Part shown: positions 1-6,548 of the stretch, piece after piece | Position numbering within the stretch: position 1 is the first letter of the stretch | How the letters are laid out: each line of letters opens with the position of its first letter | Position numbers and translations under genes: made by a program | From: an uncultured Clostridium sp. | Lineage (GTDB): Bacteria; Bacillota; Clostridia; TANB77; CAG-508 | DNA: 10,481 bases | Assembly: GCA_945610215.1 (NCBI GenBank) | Contig: CALYZR010000010.1 | Span: 1-10,481 of the forward strand | Reading direction: 5' to 3' | The notes under the pieces: model-generated | The model's database searches: none | Seen by the model: only the letters and a program-made list of their open reading frames with translations | Told to the model about the DNA's origin: nothing

Positions 1-34
1 GGGGGATTTTGGGGACTGTCCTGAATTCACCCGA
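1..34. repeat. G-rich segment at window edge with short direct and inverted repeats
   Basis: The first bases are G/C-rich compared with everything that follows. They contain GGGGA twice, separated by TTTT, and a small palindrome GGACTGTCC. This could be the end of an intergenic repeat or of a mobile-element flank that lies mostly outside the window. Too little is visible to name it. Confidence 0.3.
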
Positions 35-79
35 ATGAACACAAATTCCAATTTTCTAGAAAATAAAAAGGAGGATAAT

Positions 80-781
80 ATGCTAAGAACGATAGAATTA
101 TATTTCTTACTATTCTTTACATATTCAGTATTAGGCTGGGTAATGGAGGTGACAAAAACATTAATTTACAAAAAAAAATTTGTAAACAGGGGATTTTTAA
201 TTGGCCCATATTGCCCAATATATGGATATGGAGTGATATTACTTACAATATTATTAAAAAAATATCAAGAAGATATACTAGCAACATTTATATTTTCAAT
301 ATTAATATGTGGTACACTAGAATACATCACAAGTTATTTTATGGAGAAATTTTTCCATGCAAGATGGTGGGATTACAGCCAAAGAAAATTTAATATAAAC
401 GGAAGAATCTGCTTAGAGACATTGCTACCTTTTGGAATAATGGGATGTTTAATACTTTATATAGTAAACCCAATATTTCTTAATTTATTTAATAAAATGC
501 CAAACCTAGCACTACACATTATATGTGGAATACTATTTGTAGTATATATAACAGATAATATAATATCGGGAAAAATAATATCAAATTTAAAAGAAATTTC
601 TGTAAACGTAAAAGACAATACAGAAGAGATATCAAAAAAAGTAAAGAAAATTATAACACAAAGATCTGGATTACATAGAAGATTAGTAGAGGCCTTTCCA
701 GCAATAAAAGCAAAGGTTAACTTAAAAGAATGGATAACAAAAGGAGAAGAAAAAATAAGTGAGTTAAAAAATAGAAAATAA
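80..781 (+). CDS. Putative ABC-transporter type IV / CmpB-family membrane protein
   Basis: This is an integral membrane protein of 233 residues. ATG at 80 is chosen over the in-frame ATG at 35 because AAGGAGG (68-74) sits 5 bases ahead of it and the first hydrophobic helix then begins right away. Hydrophobic segments lie near residues 5-25, 38-60, 66-86, 112-133 and 143-160. A charged, probably cytoplasmic tail follows from about 170. The sequence GFLIGPYCPIYGYG (38-51) and the RWWDYS motif (95-100) are typical of the family Pfam calls ABC_trans_CmpB (putative ABC-transporter type IV), whose substrate and biochemical role are not established. No ATP-binding partner is adjacent in the window. 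A CGGA at 400-403 falls as AAC GGA, with the C as a normal third codon base, and the frame is unbroken there. The family call is firm; a transport role is only inferred. Confidence 0.85.
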   Translation: MLRTIELYFLLFFTYSVLGWVMEVTKTLIYKKKFVNRGFLIGPYCPIYGYGVILLTILLKKYQEDILATFIFSILICGTLEYITSYFMEKFFHARWWDYSQRKFNINGRICLETLLPFGIMGCLILYIVNPIFLNLFNKMPNLALHIICGILFVVYITDNIISGKIISNLKEISVNVKDNTEEISKKVKKIITQRSGLHRRLVEAFPAIKAKVNLKEWITKGEEKISELKNRK

Positions 782-845
782 AAATGTTATAATCACTATT
801 CCTGTTGAGATTTCCTCATTATATTCAAAAGTTAAAATCGGCAAG

Positions 846-874
846 AAGAAAAGTGTGGCAAAACCACTTTTCTT
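846..874. other. Intergenic hairpin, terminator-like but without a clear U-tract
   Basis: AAGAAAAGTG (846-855) is the exact inverted complement of CACTTTTCTT (865-874), with a 9-base loop. An alternative inner pairing, GTGG with CCAC, is possible. No run of T follows on either strand, so calling it an intrinsic terminator for the upstream membrane gene is uncertain. The rest of 782-990 holds the murL promoter and nothing else that I recognise. Confidence 0.45.
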
Positions 875-931
875 GCGTCGAAAAAGGTCTGTAATTGTCA
901 ATAAATTTATTATTCAAAATTTTTACAAATC

Positions 932-960
932 TTTACAATTTTATCGTTTTAGTGTATATT
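932..960 (+). promoter_or_regulatory. Probable sigma-A type promoter for the murL operon
   Basis: TTTACA (932-937) and TATATT (955-960) are separated by 17 bases, each differing by one base from the consensus -35 and -10 boxes. The pair lies 30 bases ahead of the murL start, upstream of its ribosome binding site, and is the best match in this gap. AT-rich sequence produces such matches by chance. Confidence 0.55.
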
Positions 961-990
961 ATATTAAGATTATTATAGAAAGGGATAAAT

Positions 991-2406
991 ATGGAGAATT
1001 TTGAAGAATTAAGAAAAAAGTATAAATGCTTTATATTTGATGATTTATTAAATAAATCTAGTTCAAAAAATGATTATAAAATAATAGAAGGCAATAATGA
1101 TACAATAACAATAACTTTTTATTTTGAAATAATGGGATTAAAAAAATTTACACCAACAATAGAAATAAGTAAACTAAATATTGATTTTGACCATATAAAT
1201 ATAAAAACTCTAAAAGCTATTGCTTTTAATATGGGAATGATAGAATTAATTAGTTATTGGAAAGCAGCGTGCCCAAAAAGAATAATTATAGAATGTGGAA
1301 AACTAACAGAAGAACAAATAGACTGGTTTAAAAAAATATATTATAATGGATTAGGTGAATTTAGGTATATTAATCATATAGAAAAAATACCTATGGATGA
1401 ATTGTTTGAAATAGAATGCAATTGTAGGCCAGAATATGCCAATACAAGCAATTACGTAGAAACAAGTTTAGACTATAAAGGAGCATTAATTCCAGTAGGT
1501 GGAGGAAAAGATTCTTGTGTAACACTAGAATTATTAAAAGAACATAAAAAAGATAATCTATGCTTGGTAATAGGAGATAAAACTCCACAACTAAAAGCAA
1601 TAAAAAAAGCAGGCTATAAAGATAATCAAATAATACATATAAAAAGAACAATAGATAAAAGATTATTAGAATTAAACGAAAAAGGTTTTTTAAATGGGCA
1701 TACACCATTTTCTGCAATGCTAGCTTTTACATCATATTTTGTTGCATATTTAGCAGGGAAAAGGTATATAGCAATTTCGAATGAACAAAGTAGTAATGAA
1801 AGTAATGTAAAAGGAGAAAAAATAAATCATCAGTATTCAAAAAGCTTTGAATTTGAAGAGGACTTTAGATGGTATGTAAATAACTATTTAGAGGATAAAG
1901 TAGAATATTTTAGTATGCTAAGACCTTTAAATGAATTACAGATTGCAAAATTATTTTCTGAAATGAAGAAGTATCATAAAATATTTAGAAGTTGTAATAA
2001 AGGAAGTAAAGAAATTCCTTGGAAATGGTGTTGTAATTGTCCAAAATGTTTATTTGTATTTATAATACTTAGCCCATTTTTATATAAAAAGAAGCTAGTA
2101 AAAATATTTAAAAATGATTTATACGAAAACAAAAATCTATTAGAAACATTTATAGGATTATGTGGCTATGGAGAGGTAAAACCTTTTGAATGTGTAGGAA
2201 CTTATGAGGAAGTAAATTATGCAATAAGTAAAACAATAAAGAATTTAGAACAAGAAGAAAAAGAGTTACCATATTTACTAAAATATTATAAGGAAAATTA
2301 TAAATTAGTAGATACAAATACTAATATAGAAAAAAGATATAATGAAGAAAATAATGTACCAAAAAAATTTGATACAGAATTAAGAAAGGCTATTTTAGAT
2401 GATTAA
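991..2406 (+). CDS. murL: UDP-MurNAc-L-Ala-L-Glu epimerase (MurL family)
   Basis: Protein of 471 residues in the MurL family. In Xanthomonas, MurL epimerises the terminal L-Glu of UDP-MurNAc-L-Ala-L-Glu to D-Glu in an ATP-dependent reaction, replacing the usual glutamate racemase route. The PP-loop-like nucleotide motif PVGGGKDS is at residues 168-175. A conserved core with SNEQSSNES (263-271) and NHQYSKSFEFE (279-289) follows, and then a cysteine cluster CCNCPKC (347-353). I recognise the family from these motifs and from the gene directly behind it, a MurD-type ligase whose start overlaps this gene by 8 bases; murD2-murL pairing is the known arrangement. AAAGGG (979-984) lies 6 bases before the ATG. 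No zero-frame CGG occurs in this gene and the frame is intact. A related PP-loop enzyme of unknown substrate is the alternative. Confidence 0.8.
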   Translation: MENFEELRKKYKCFIFDDLLNKSSSKNDYKIIEGNNDTITITFYFEIMGLKKFTPTIEISKLNIDFDHINIKTLKAIAFNMGMIELISYWKAACPKRIIIECGKLTEEQIDWFKKIYYNGLGEFRYINHIEKIPMDELFEIECNCRPEYANTSNYVETSLDYKGALIPVGGGKDSCVTLELLKEHKKDNLCLVIGDKTPQLKAIKKAGYKDNQIIHIKRTIDKRLLELNEKGFLNGHTPFSAMLAFTSYFVAYLAGKRYIAISNEQSSNESNVKGEKINHQYSKSFEFEEDFRWYVNNYLEDKVEYFSMLRPLNELQIAKLFSEMKKYHKIFRSCNKGSKEIPWKWCCNCPKCLFVFIILSPFLYKKKLVKIFKNDLYENKNLLETFIGLCGYGEVKPFECVGTYEEVNYAISKTIKNLEQEEKELPYLLKYYKENYKLVDTNTNIEKRYNEENNVPKKFDTELRKAILDD

Positions 2407-3770
2407 AGAAATTATCAATTTTTTAAAAGACAAAAAAATCGCAATATTAGGTTTTGGAATAGAAGGAAAATCTACATATAAATTTATAAAAAAATATTTA
2501 CCAGAACAACAAGTAGATATATTATTTAAACAAAAGGACGAGCAATGCTCGTCCAATATAGATTTTATTGAAGCAGAAAAGGATAAGTTTACAAGAATTA
2601 TAGTAGGAGATAATTATTTAGATAATTTAGAACAATATGATGTAATAATAAAATCACCAGGTATTTCGCTAAAAGATGTTGATTTATCAAAAATAAAGAA
2701 TAAAATAACATCACAATTAGAACTGTTTTTAGAACATTCTAAAGTGTTTACAATAGGAATAACTGGAACAAAAGGAAAGAGCACTACAAGTTCTTTAATA
2801 TATGAAGTAATAAAAGAGCAAAACAGCAATGTAGAATTATTGGGAAATATTGGTACACCTATTTTTGATGATATAGAAAAAATAAACGAAGAAACAATAG
2901 TGGTTTTAGAAATATCATCACATGCATTGGAATACATAAAAAGGTCACCAAACATTGCAATAATTTTAAATATATATGAAGAGCACTTAGACCATTATAA
3001 AAGTTTTCAAAAATACATTGATGCTAAATTTAACATATTTAAATTTCAAAAAGAAAAGGATATTGCAATATTTAATTTAGACAACGAAAATATTAAAAAA
3101 CAAAATCATAACTTTAAAAAAACGGATTATGCTGTAACGATGAAACAAAAAAATGGAGTAACAGAAAATACAATCTACATAAAAGATAACTACGTATATT
3201 GCAATAATACTAAAATGTATTGTATTAAAGACAAAAGAAAACTAAAAGGAAATCATAACTTAAACAATATAATGTTTGTATTGGCAGTAAGCAATATTTT
3301 AAAATTAGATATTAATAAAGCAATAGAATCAATAAATGAGTTTGAACCATTAGAGCATAGGTTAGAATATGTGGGAATTTTTAATGACATTCAGTATTAT
3401 AATGACTCAATTGCAACAATTCCAGAAGCTACAATAGAATCAATAAAAGCATTAAAAAATATAAATACTCTTATTGTGCGGAGGAAATGATAGAGGGGTA
3501 AATCAAGAAAATTTGATATATTTTTTAAAAAATAGTGAAATAGAAAACATAATTTGCTTGCCAAAAACAGGAGAATACATATATAATGGATTAAAAGATA
3601 GTAACAAAAAAATATATATGGTAAAAACAATGGAAGAGGCAGTAGAAATTGCTAAAAAAAATACAGAGCCAAATACAATTTGTTTAATGTCTCCTGCTGC
3701 ATCTAGCTATGGATATTTTAAAAATTTTAAAGAACGTGGAAATATATATAAAAAATGTGTTACTAACTAA
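2399..3770 (+). CDS. murD2: MurD-type ligase, probably UDP-MurNAc-L-Ala--L-Glu ligase (MurD2), read through one CGGA +1 site
   Basis: ATP-dependent cytoplasmic Mur ligase that adds glutamate to UDP-MurNAc-L-Ala. Beside murL, the substrate is inferred to be L-Glu (MurD2). The start overlaps murL by 8 bases, with AGAAAGG at 2383-2389. Visible motifs: N-terminal GFGIEGKS (18-25), P-loop GTKGKST (123-129), EISS (171-174), NIYEEHLDHY (191-200), the likely carbamylated lysine K210, and NDSIATIPEA (335-344). Classical MurD usually has NDSKATN at that last position. The zero frame stops at 3488-3490, three codons after a CGG at 3479. Reading CGGA (3479-3482) as one glycine continues through LIVGGNDRG and the C-terminal SPAASSYGYFKNFKERG to the stop at 3768-3770. 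This gives 456 residues, normal for MurD. The C-terminal part (TTG-start open frame at 3474) has no ribosome binding site and is the end of this protein, not a separate gene. Confidence 0.85.
3479..3482 (+). other. CGGA +1 frameshift site in murD2 (one glycine from four bases)
   Basis: Zero-frame context is GTG CGG AGG AAA TGA. Skipping the C, or reading CGGA as glycine, gives V-G-G-N-D-R-G, the glycine pair expected in the MurD C-terminal domain. The ribosome would otherwise terminate three codons on. No Shine-Dalgarno-like stimulator or obvious slippery codon precedes it. Confidence 0.85.
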
Positions 3771-3782
3771 AAGGAGCAAAAA

Positions 3783-4493
3783 ATGTTAAATCAATTTTCT
3801 AGAACAGAAATGCTTATAGGAGAAGAAGGAATAAAAAAATTAAGCAATGCAAAAGTTGCAATATTTGGAATAGGAGGAGTTGGCTCATATGTTGCAGAAG
3901 CGCTTGCAAGATGTGGAGTAGGAAGCTTTATATTAGTAGATAATGATAAAGTAACAATTACAAATATAAATAGACAAATAATTGCAACAACAAAAACAAT
4001 AGGACAATATAAAGTGGATTTAATGGAGCAAAGAATACTAGACATTAACCCAAATGCAAAGATAGAAACATATAAAACATTTTATATGCCTGATTGTAAA
4101 GAGAAAATAATAGATAATTCAGTAAGTTATGTAGTAGATGCAATAGATACAGTAACGGCTAAAATATTTTTGATAGAAGAAGCCACAAGATTAAGTATTC
4201 CAGTAATATCAAGCATGGGAACAGGAAATAAATTAGATCCTAGTAAATTTGAAATAACAGATATTTATAAAACAAGTGTATGCCCACTTGCAAAAGTAAT
4301 GAGAAAAGAATTAAGACAAAGAAATATTAAAAAATTAAATGTTTTATATTCAAAGGAAGAACCTATAAAATTACAAAAAAATACTGAAGAACAAACAAAA
4401 AAAAGACAAGTGCCAGGAAGCATAGCGTTTTCACCATCAGTTGCTGGACTTATGATTGCTAGTAAAGTGGTAAAAGATTTAATAAATATCTAA
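3783..4493 (+). CDS. tcdA: tRNA threonylcarbamoyladenosine dehydratase (TcdA, E1-like)
   Basis: E1/MoeB/ThiF-superfamily enzyme of 236 residues. TcdA uses ATP to cyclise N6-threonylcarbamoyladenosine (t6A37) in tRNAs to the hydantoin form ct6A. Sequence signs: N-terminal QFSRTEMLIGEEG (4-16), nucleotide-binding GIGGVGS (29-35), acidic strand end LVDNDKV (51-57), NINRQ (61-65) and VVDAIDT (117-123). The Y-K-T-x-x-C-P-L-A segment near 162-170 and a C-terminal PGSIAFSPSVAG are typical of TcdA rather than of MoeB or ThiF. There are no CxxC zinc pairs as in MoeB. AAAGGAG (3770-3776) starts at the last base of the murD2 stop codon, so the genes are closely coupled. The frame is intact; the only CGG (in ACG GCT) is out of phase. 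Confidence 0.9.
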   Translation: MLNQFSRTEMLIGEEGIKKLSNAKVAIFGIGGVGSYVAEALARCGVGSFILVDNDKVTITNINRQIIATTKTIGQYKVDLMEQRILDINPNAKIETYKTFYMPDCKEKIIDNSVSYVVDAIDTVTAKIFLIEEATRLSIPVISSMGTGNKLDPSKFEITDIYKTSVCPLAKVMRKELRQRNIKKLNVLYSKEEPIKLQKNTEEQTKKRQVPGSIAFSPSVAGLMIASKVVKDLINI

Positions 4494-4506
4494 AGGGGAT
4501 ATAAAA

Positions 4507-5533
4507 ATGAGAAAAGACGAGTTAGAAAAAATAAAAAATATGCCAAAAGTAGTTTTGCATTTACATTTAGATGGTTCTTTAAGGCCAGAGACGGTATATA
4601 AATGGCTTAAAGAAGAAAAAAAAGATATTACTTTAGAAGAAACAAGAAAAAAATTAATGGTAAATAAAGATTGTAGAAATTTAAATGAATATTTGCAAAA
4701 ATTTGATTTACCATTAGAAGTTTTGCAATCAGAAGAACATATAGAGCAAGCTACATATGAACTATTCCAAGATCTAGCAAAACAAAATGTAATATATGCA
4801 GAAGTAAGATTTGCTCCAAGTTTGCATACAAAAAAAGGATTAACATATGATAAAATAGTAGAATCGGCAATAAAAGGTATGAATAAAGCAAAAGAAGAAT
4901 TTGAAATAGATGGAAATTTATTACTATGCTGTATGAGGGGAGAAGAGAATACAATAAGCAATTTAATGACAGTTGCAGTAGCTAAAAAGTATCTAAACCA
5001 AGGGGTATGTGGACTAGATTTAGCAGGTGCAGAAGCCCTATTTCCAACCTCTGATTTTGCAGAAATATTTAAGGTTGCCAAAGAACAAAAAATTCCATTT
5101 ACAATACATGCGGGAGAAGCTGCACGGACCAGAGAGTATAAACAAAGCATTAGAATATGGAGCAAAGAGAATAGGACATGGAGTAAGATGTTTAGAAGAT
5201 ACAGAATTAGTTGGAAAATTAGCACAACAAGAAATACCATTAGAAGTATGCCCAATAAGCAATTTACAAACGAAAGCAACAGGAGAAAAACATCCTATAG
5301 AAGAAATTTATAAAAAAGGAATAAAAGTAACTATAAACCCAGACAATGATACAGTATCTAATACTAACATAATAGAAGAATATAAATGGGTTTTAGAAAA
5401 TACAAATTTAACAATAAAAGATATAGTGAAAATGAATAAAAATGCAGTTAGAGGAGCCTTTATTGCACCACATAAAAAAGCACAACTAATTGGCAGGATA
5501 GAGGAAACAGAAAGAAAAGATAAAATAATATAA
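4507..5533 (+). CDS. add: Adenosine deaminase, read through one CGGA +1 site
   Basis: Cytoplasmic metal-dependent deaminase that converts adenosine to inosine and ammonia (purine salvage). ATG at 4507 follows AAAGGGG (4492-4498) by 8 bases. The amidohydrolase motifs are present in order: zinc-binding HLHLDGS (18-24), HAGEA (201-205), RIGHGVR (221-227), LEVCPISN and INPDNDTVSNT, which carries the late metal-binding aspartate. The zero frame breaks right after HAGEAA at a CGG (5125) and would end at 5313 in unrelated sequence. Reading CGGA (5125-5128) as glycine 207 gives the family-typical HAGEAAGPES and continues without interruption to the stop at 5531-5533. The total is 341 residues, the usual length. 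In-frame TCG GCA, GCG GGA and ACG GTA triplets, where CGG is out of phase, are read normally. It closely follows tcdA, probably in one transcript. Confidence 0.9.
5125..5128 (+). other. CGGA +1 frameshift site in the adenosine deaminase
   Basis: Zero-frame context is GCA CGG ACC AGA. The frame restored by reading CGGA as glycine is A-A-G-P-E-S, immediately after the catalytic HAGE motif. The preceding GCG GGA at 5110-5115, which contains CGG in a different phase, causes no shift and acts as an internal control 15 bases away. Confidence 0.88.
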
Positions 5534-5658
5534 GTTAAATGTTAATAAAAAGAATTAACATAATTAAAAATGAACTATATAATAAATTTGCACAAAGTCA
5601 AAATTTATAAAAAAGGAATTTTGTGTGAGCAAAATACGGATAAAAAAAGAAGAATAAA

Positions 5659-5699
5659 CCTCTAAAATATGAATAAAATTTAATAACATATTTTAGGGG
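5659..5699 (+). promoter_or_regulatory. Hairpin that sequesters the deacetylase ribosome binding site
   Basis: CCTCTAAAATATG (5659-5671) pairs with CATATTTTAGGGG (5687-5699) over 13 positions with one G-U pair, closing a 15-base loop. The 3' arm contains the AGGGG Shine-Dalgarno core of the deacetylase gene, whose ATG is at 5708. No U-tract follows, so it is unlikely to be a terminator. Translational control by RBS masking is inferred. The rest of 5534-5707 holds a short AT stem (5539-5546 with 5554-5561) and a 6-bp stem (5618-5623 with 5630-5635). Confidence 0.6.
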
Positions 5700-5707
5700 G
5701 ATTCTTT

Positions 5708-6487
5708 ATGTTTTATGTAACAAATAAAGATAAATTAATATCAGTAGGAATAGCATTAAGTACAGTATTAGTATTGTTTCTTTTAGCAGCTACATTTAAA
5801 ACTCAAAATATAGGAGAAACCATTAAAACATCTACAAAAAGTTCTAAATTATTACCAATATATAATGTGGATACAGAAGAAAATAAAGTTGCACTTACAA
5901 TAAATTGTGCATGGAATGCAGATGACATAGATTTAATATTAGAAACTTTATCAAAAAATCAAGTAAAGGCAACATTTTTTATGGTGGGAGATTGGGTAGA
6001 AAAATTTCCAGATGCAGTAAAAAAAATATATGAAAGTGGAAATGAAATTGCAAATCATTCAGAATCACACCCACATGTAAATAATTTGTCATATGAAAAG
6101 AATGTAGAAGAAATAACTAAATGTTCAGAAAGAGTAAAAGAAATAACTGGCAAGCCAACTGCTTTGTATAGAGGACCTTATGGAGAATATAATGATACAG
6201 TACTAAAAGCAGCAGAGGCATCAAACCATATTGTAATACAATGGAATATTGATTCACTTGATTATAAAGGACTTACAGGGGAACAAATGTGGGAAAGAAT
6301 AGGTCCTAAATTAGAAAAAGGAAGCATAATACTTATGCATAATGGTACTGAAAACACTGCATTAAGTCTAGATACATTAATAAAAAATATAAAAGAAAAA
6401 GGATATGAATTAGTTACAGTATTAGATTTAATATATAAAGAAAATTATACAATAGATAATAATGGAGTTCAGCATAAAATCAAATAG
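5708..6487 (+). CDS. Membrane-anchored polysaccharide deacetylase (NodB homology domain), catalytic base replaced
   Basis: Carbohydrate esterase family 4-like protein of 259 residues, expected outside the membrane acting on peptidoglycan or another N-acetylated glycan. An N-terminal hydrophobic segment (about 10-30) is an uncleaved anchor or signal. The NodB domain spans about 60-250. Motif 2 is HSESH (117-121) with both metal histidines, motif 3 is RGPYG (155-159), motif 4 is DSLD (182-185) and motif 5 is LMH (209-211). Motif 1 reads TINCAWNADD (64-73), where relatives of this W-containing type usually have TFDCAW or TFDAAW. The catalytic-base aspartate therefore appears as N66 (AAT). The later D72/D73 could still supply the metal ligand. 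Activity is uncertain. ATG at 5708 lies 7 bases after the AGGGGG site, which is folded into a hairpin. No CGG occurs in the gene. Confidence 0.85.
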   Translation: MFYVTNKDKLISVGIALSTVLVLFLLAATFKTQNIGETIKTSTKSSKLLPIYNVDTEENKVALTINCAWNADDIDLILETLSKNQVKATFFMVGDWVEKFPDAVKKIYESGNEIANHSESHPHVNNLSYEKNVEEITKCSERVKEITGKPTALYRGPYGEYNDTVLKAAEASNHIVIQWNIDSLDYKGLTGEQMWERIGPKLEKGSIILMHNGTENTALSLDTLIKNIKEKGYELVTVLDLIYKENYTIDNNGVQHKIK

Positions 6488-6548
6488 TAATAAATCAAAA
6501 GGTACAAGCATAAAATTAATTAACAAAATTACAAAGGAGAGTGCTTGT

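Noticed and set aside
1391..1717. Reverse-strand hydrophobic open frame inside murL
   Set aside because: It is an antisense shadow of Lys/Asn/Ile-rich coding sequence; leucine- and phenylalanine-rich composition is the expected artefact.
3474..3770. A separate small gene beginning at a TTG at 3474
   Set aside because: No ribosome binding site, and its protein is the expected C-terminal end of the MurD ligase, joined exactly at the CGGA site.
4479..5279. Long reverse-strand open frame opposite the adenosine deaminase
   Set aside because: It is antisense to a clearly recognised enzyme, has no ribosome binding site or recognisable domain, and is explained by the codon bias of the real gene.
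5027..5533. A separate gene beginning at ATG 5027
   Set aside because: The part before 5125 reads in the wrong frame of the adenosine deaminase; the part after it is the true C-terminal half of that enzyme.
5539..5561. Terminator hairpin after the adenosine deaminase (ATGTTAAT with ATTAACAT)
   Set aside because: The stem is almost all A-T and no T-run follows, so it cannot be told from chance in this composition.
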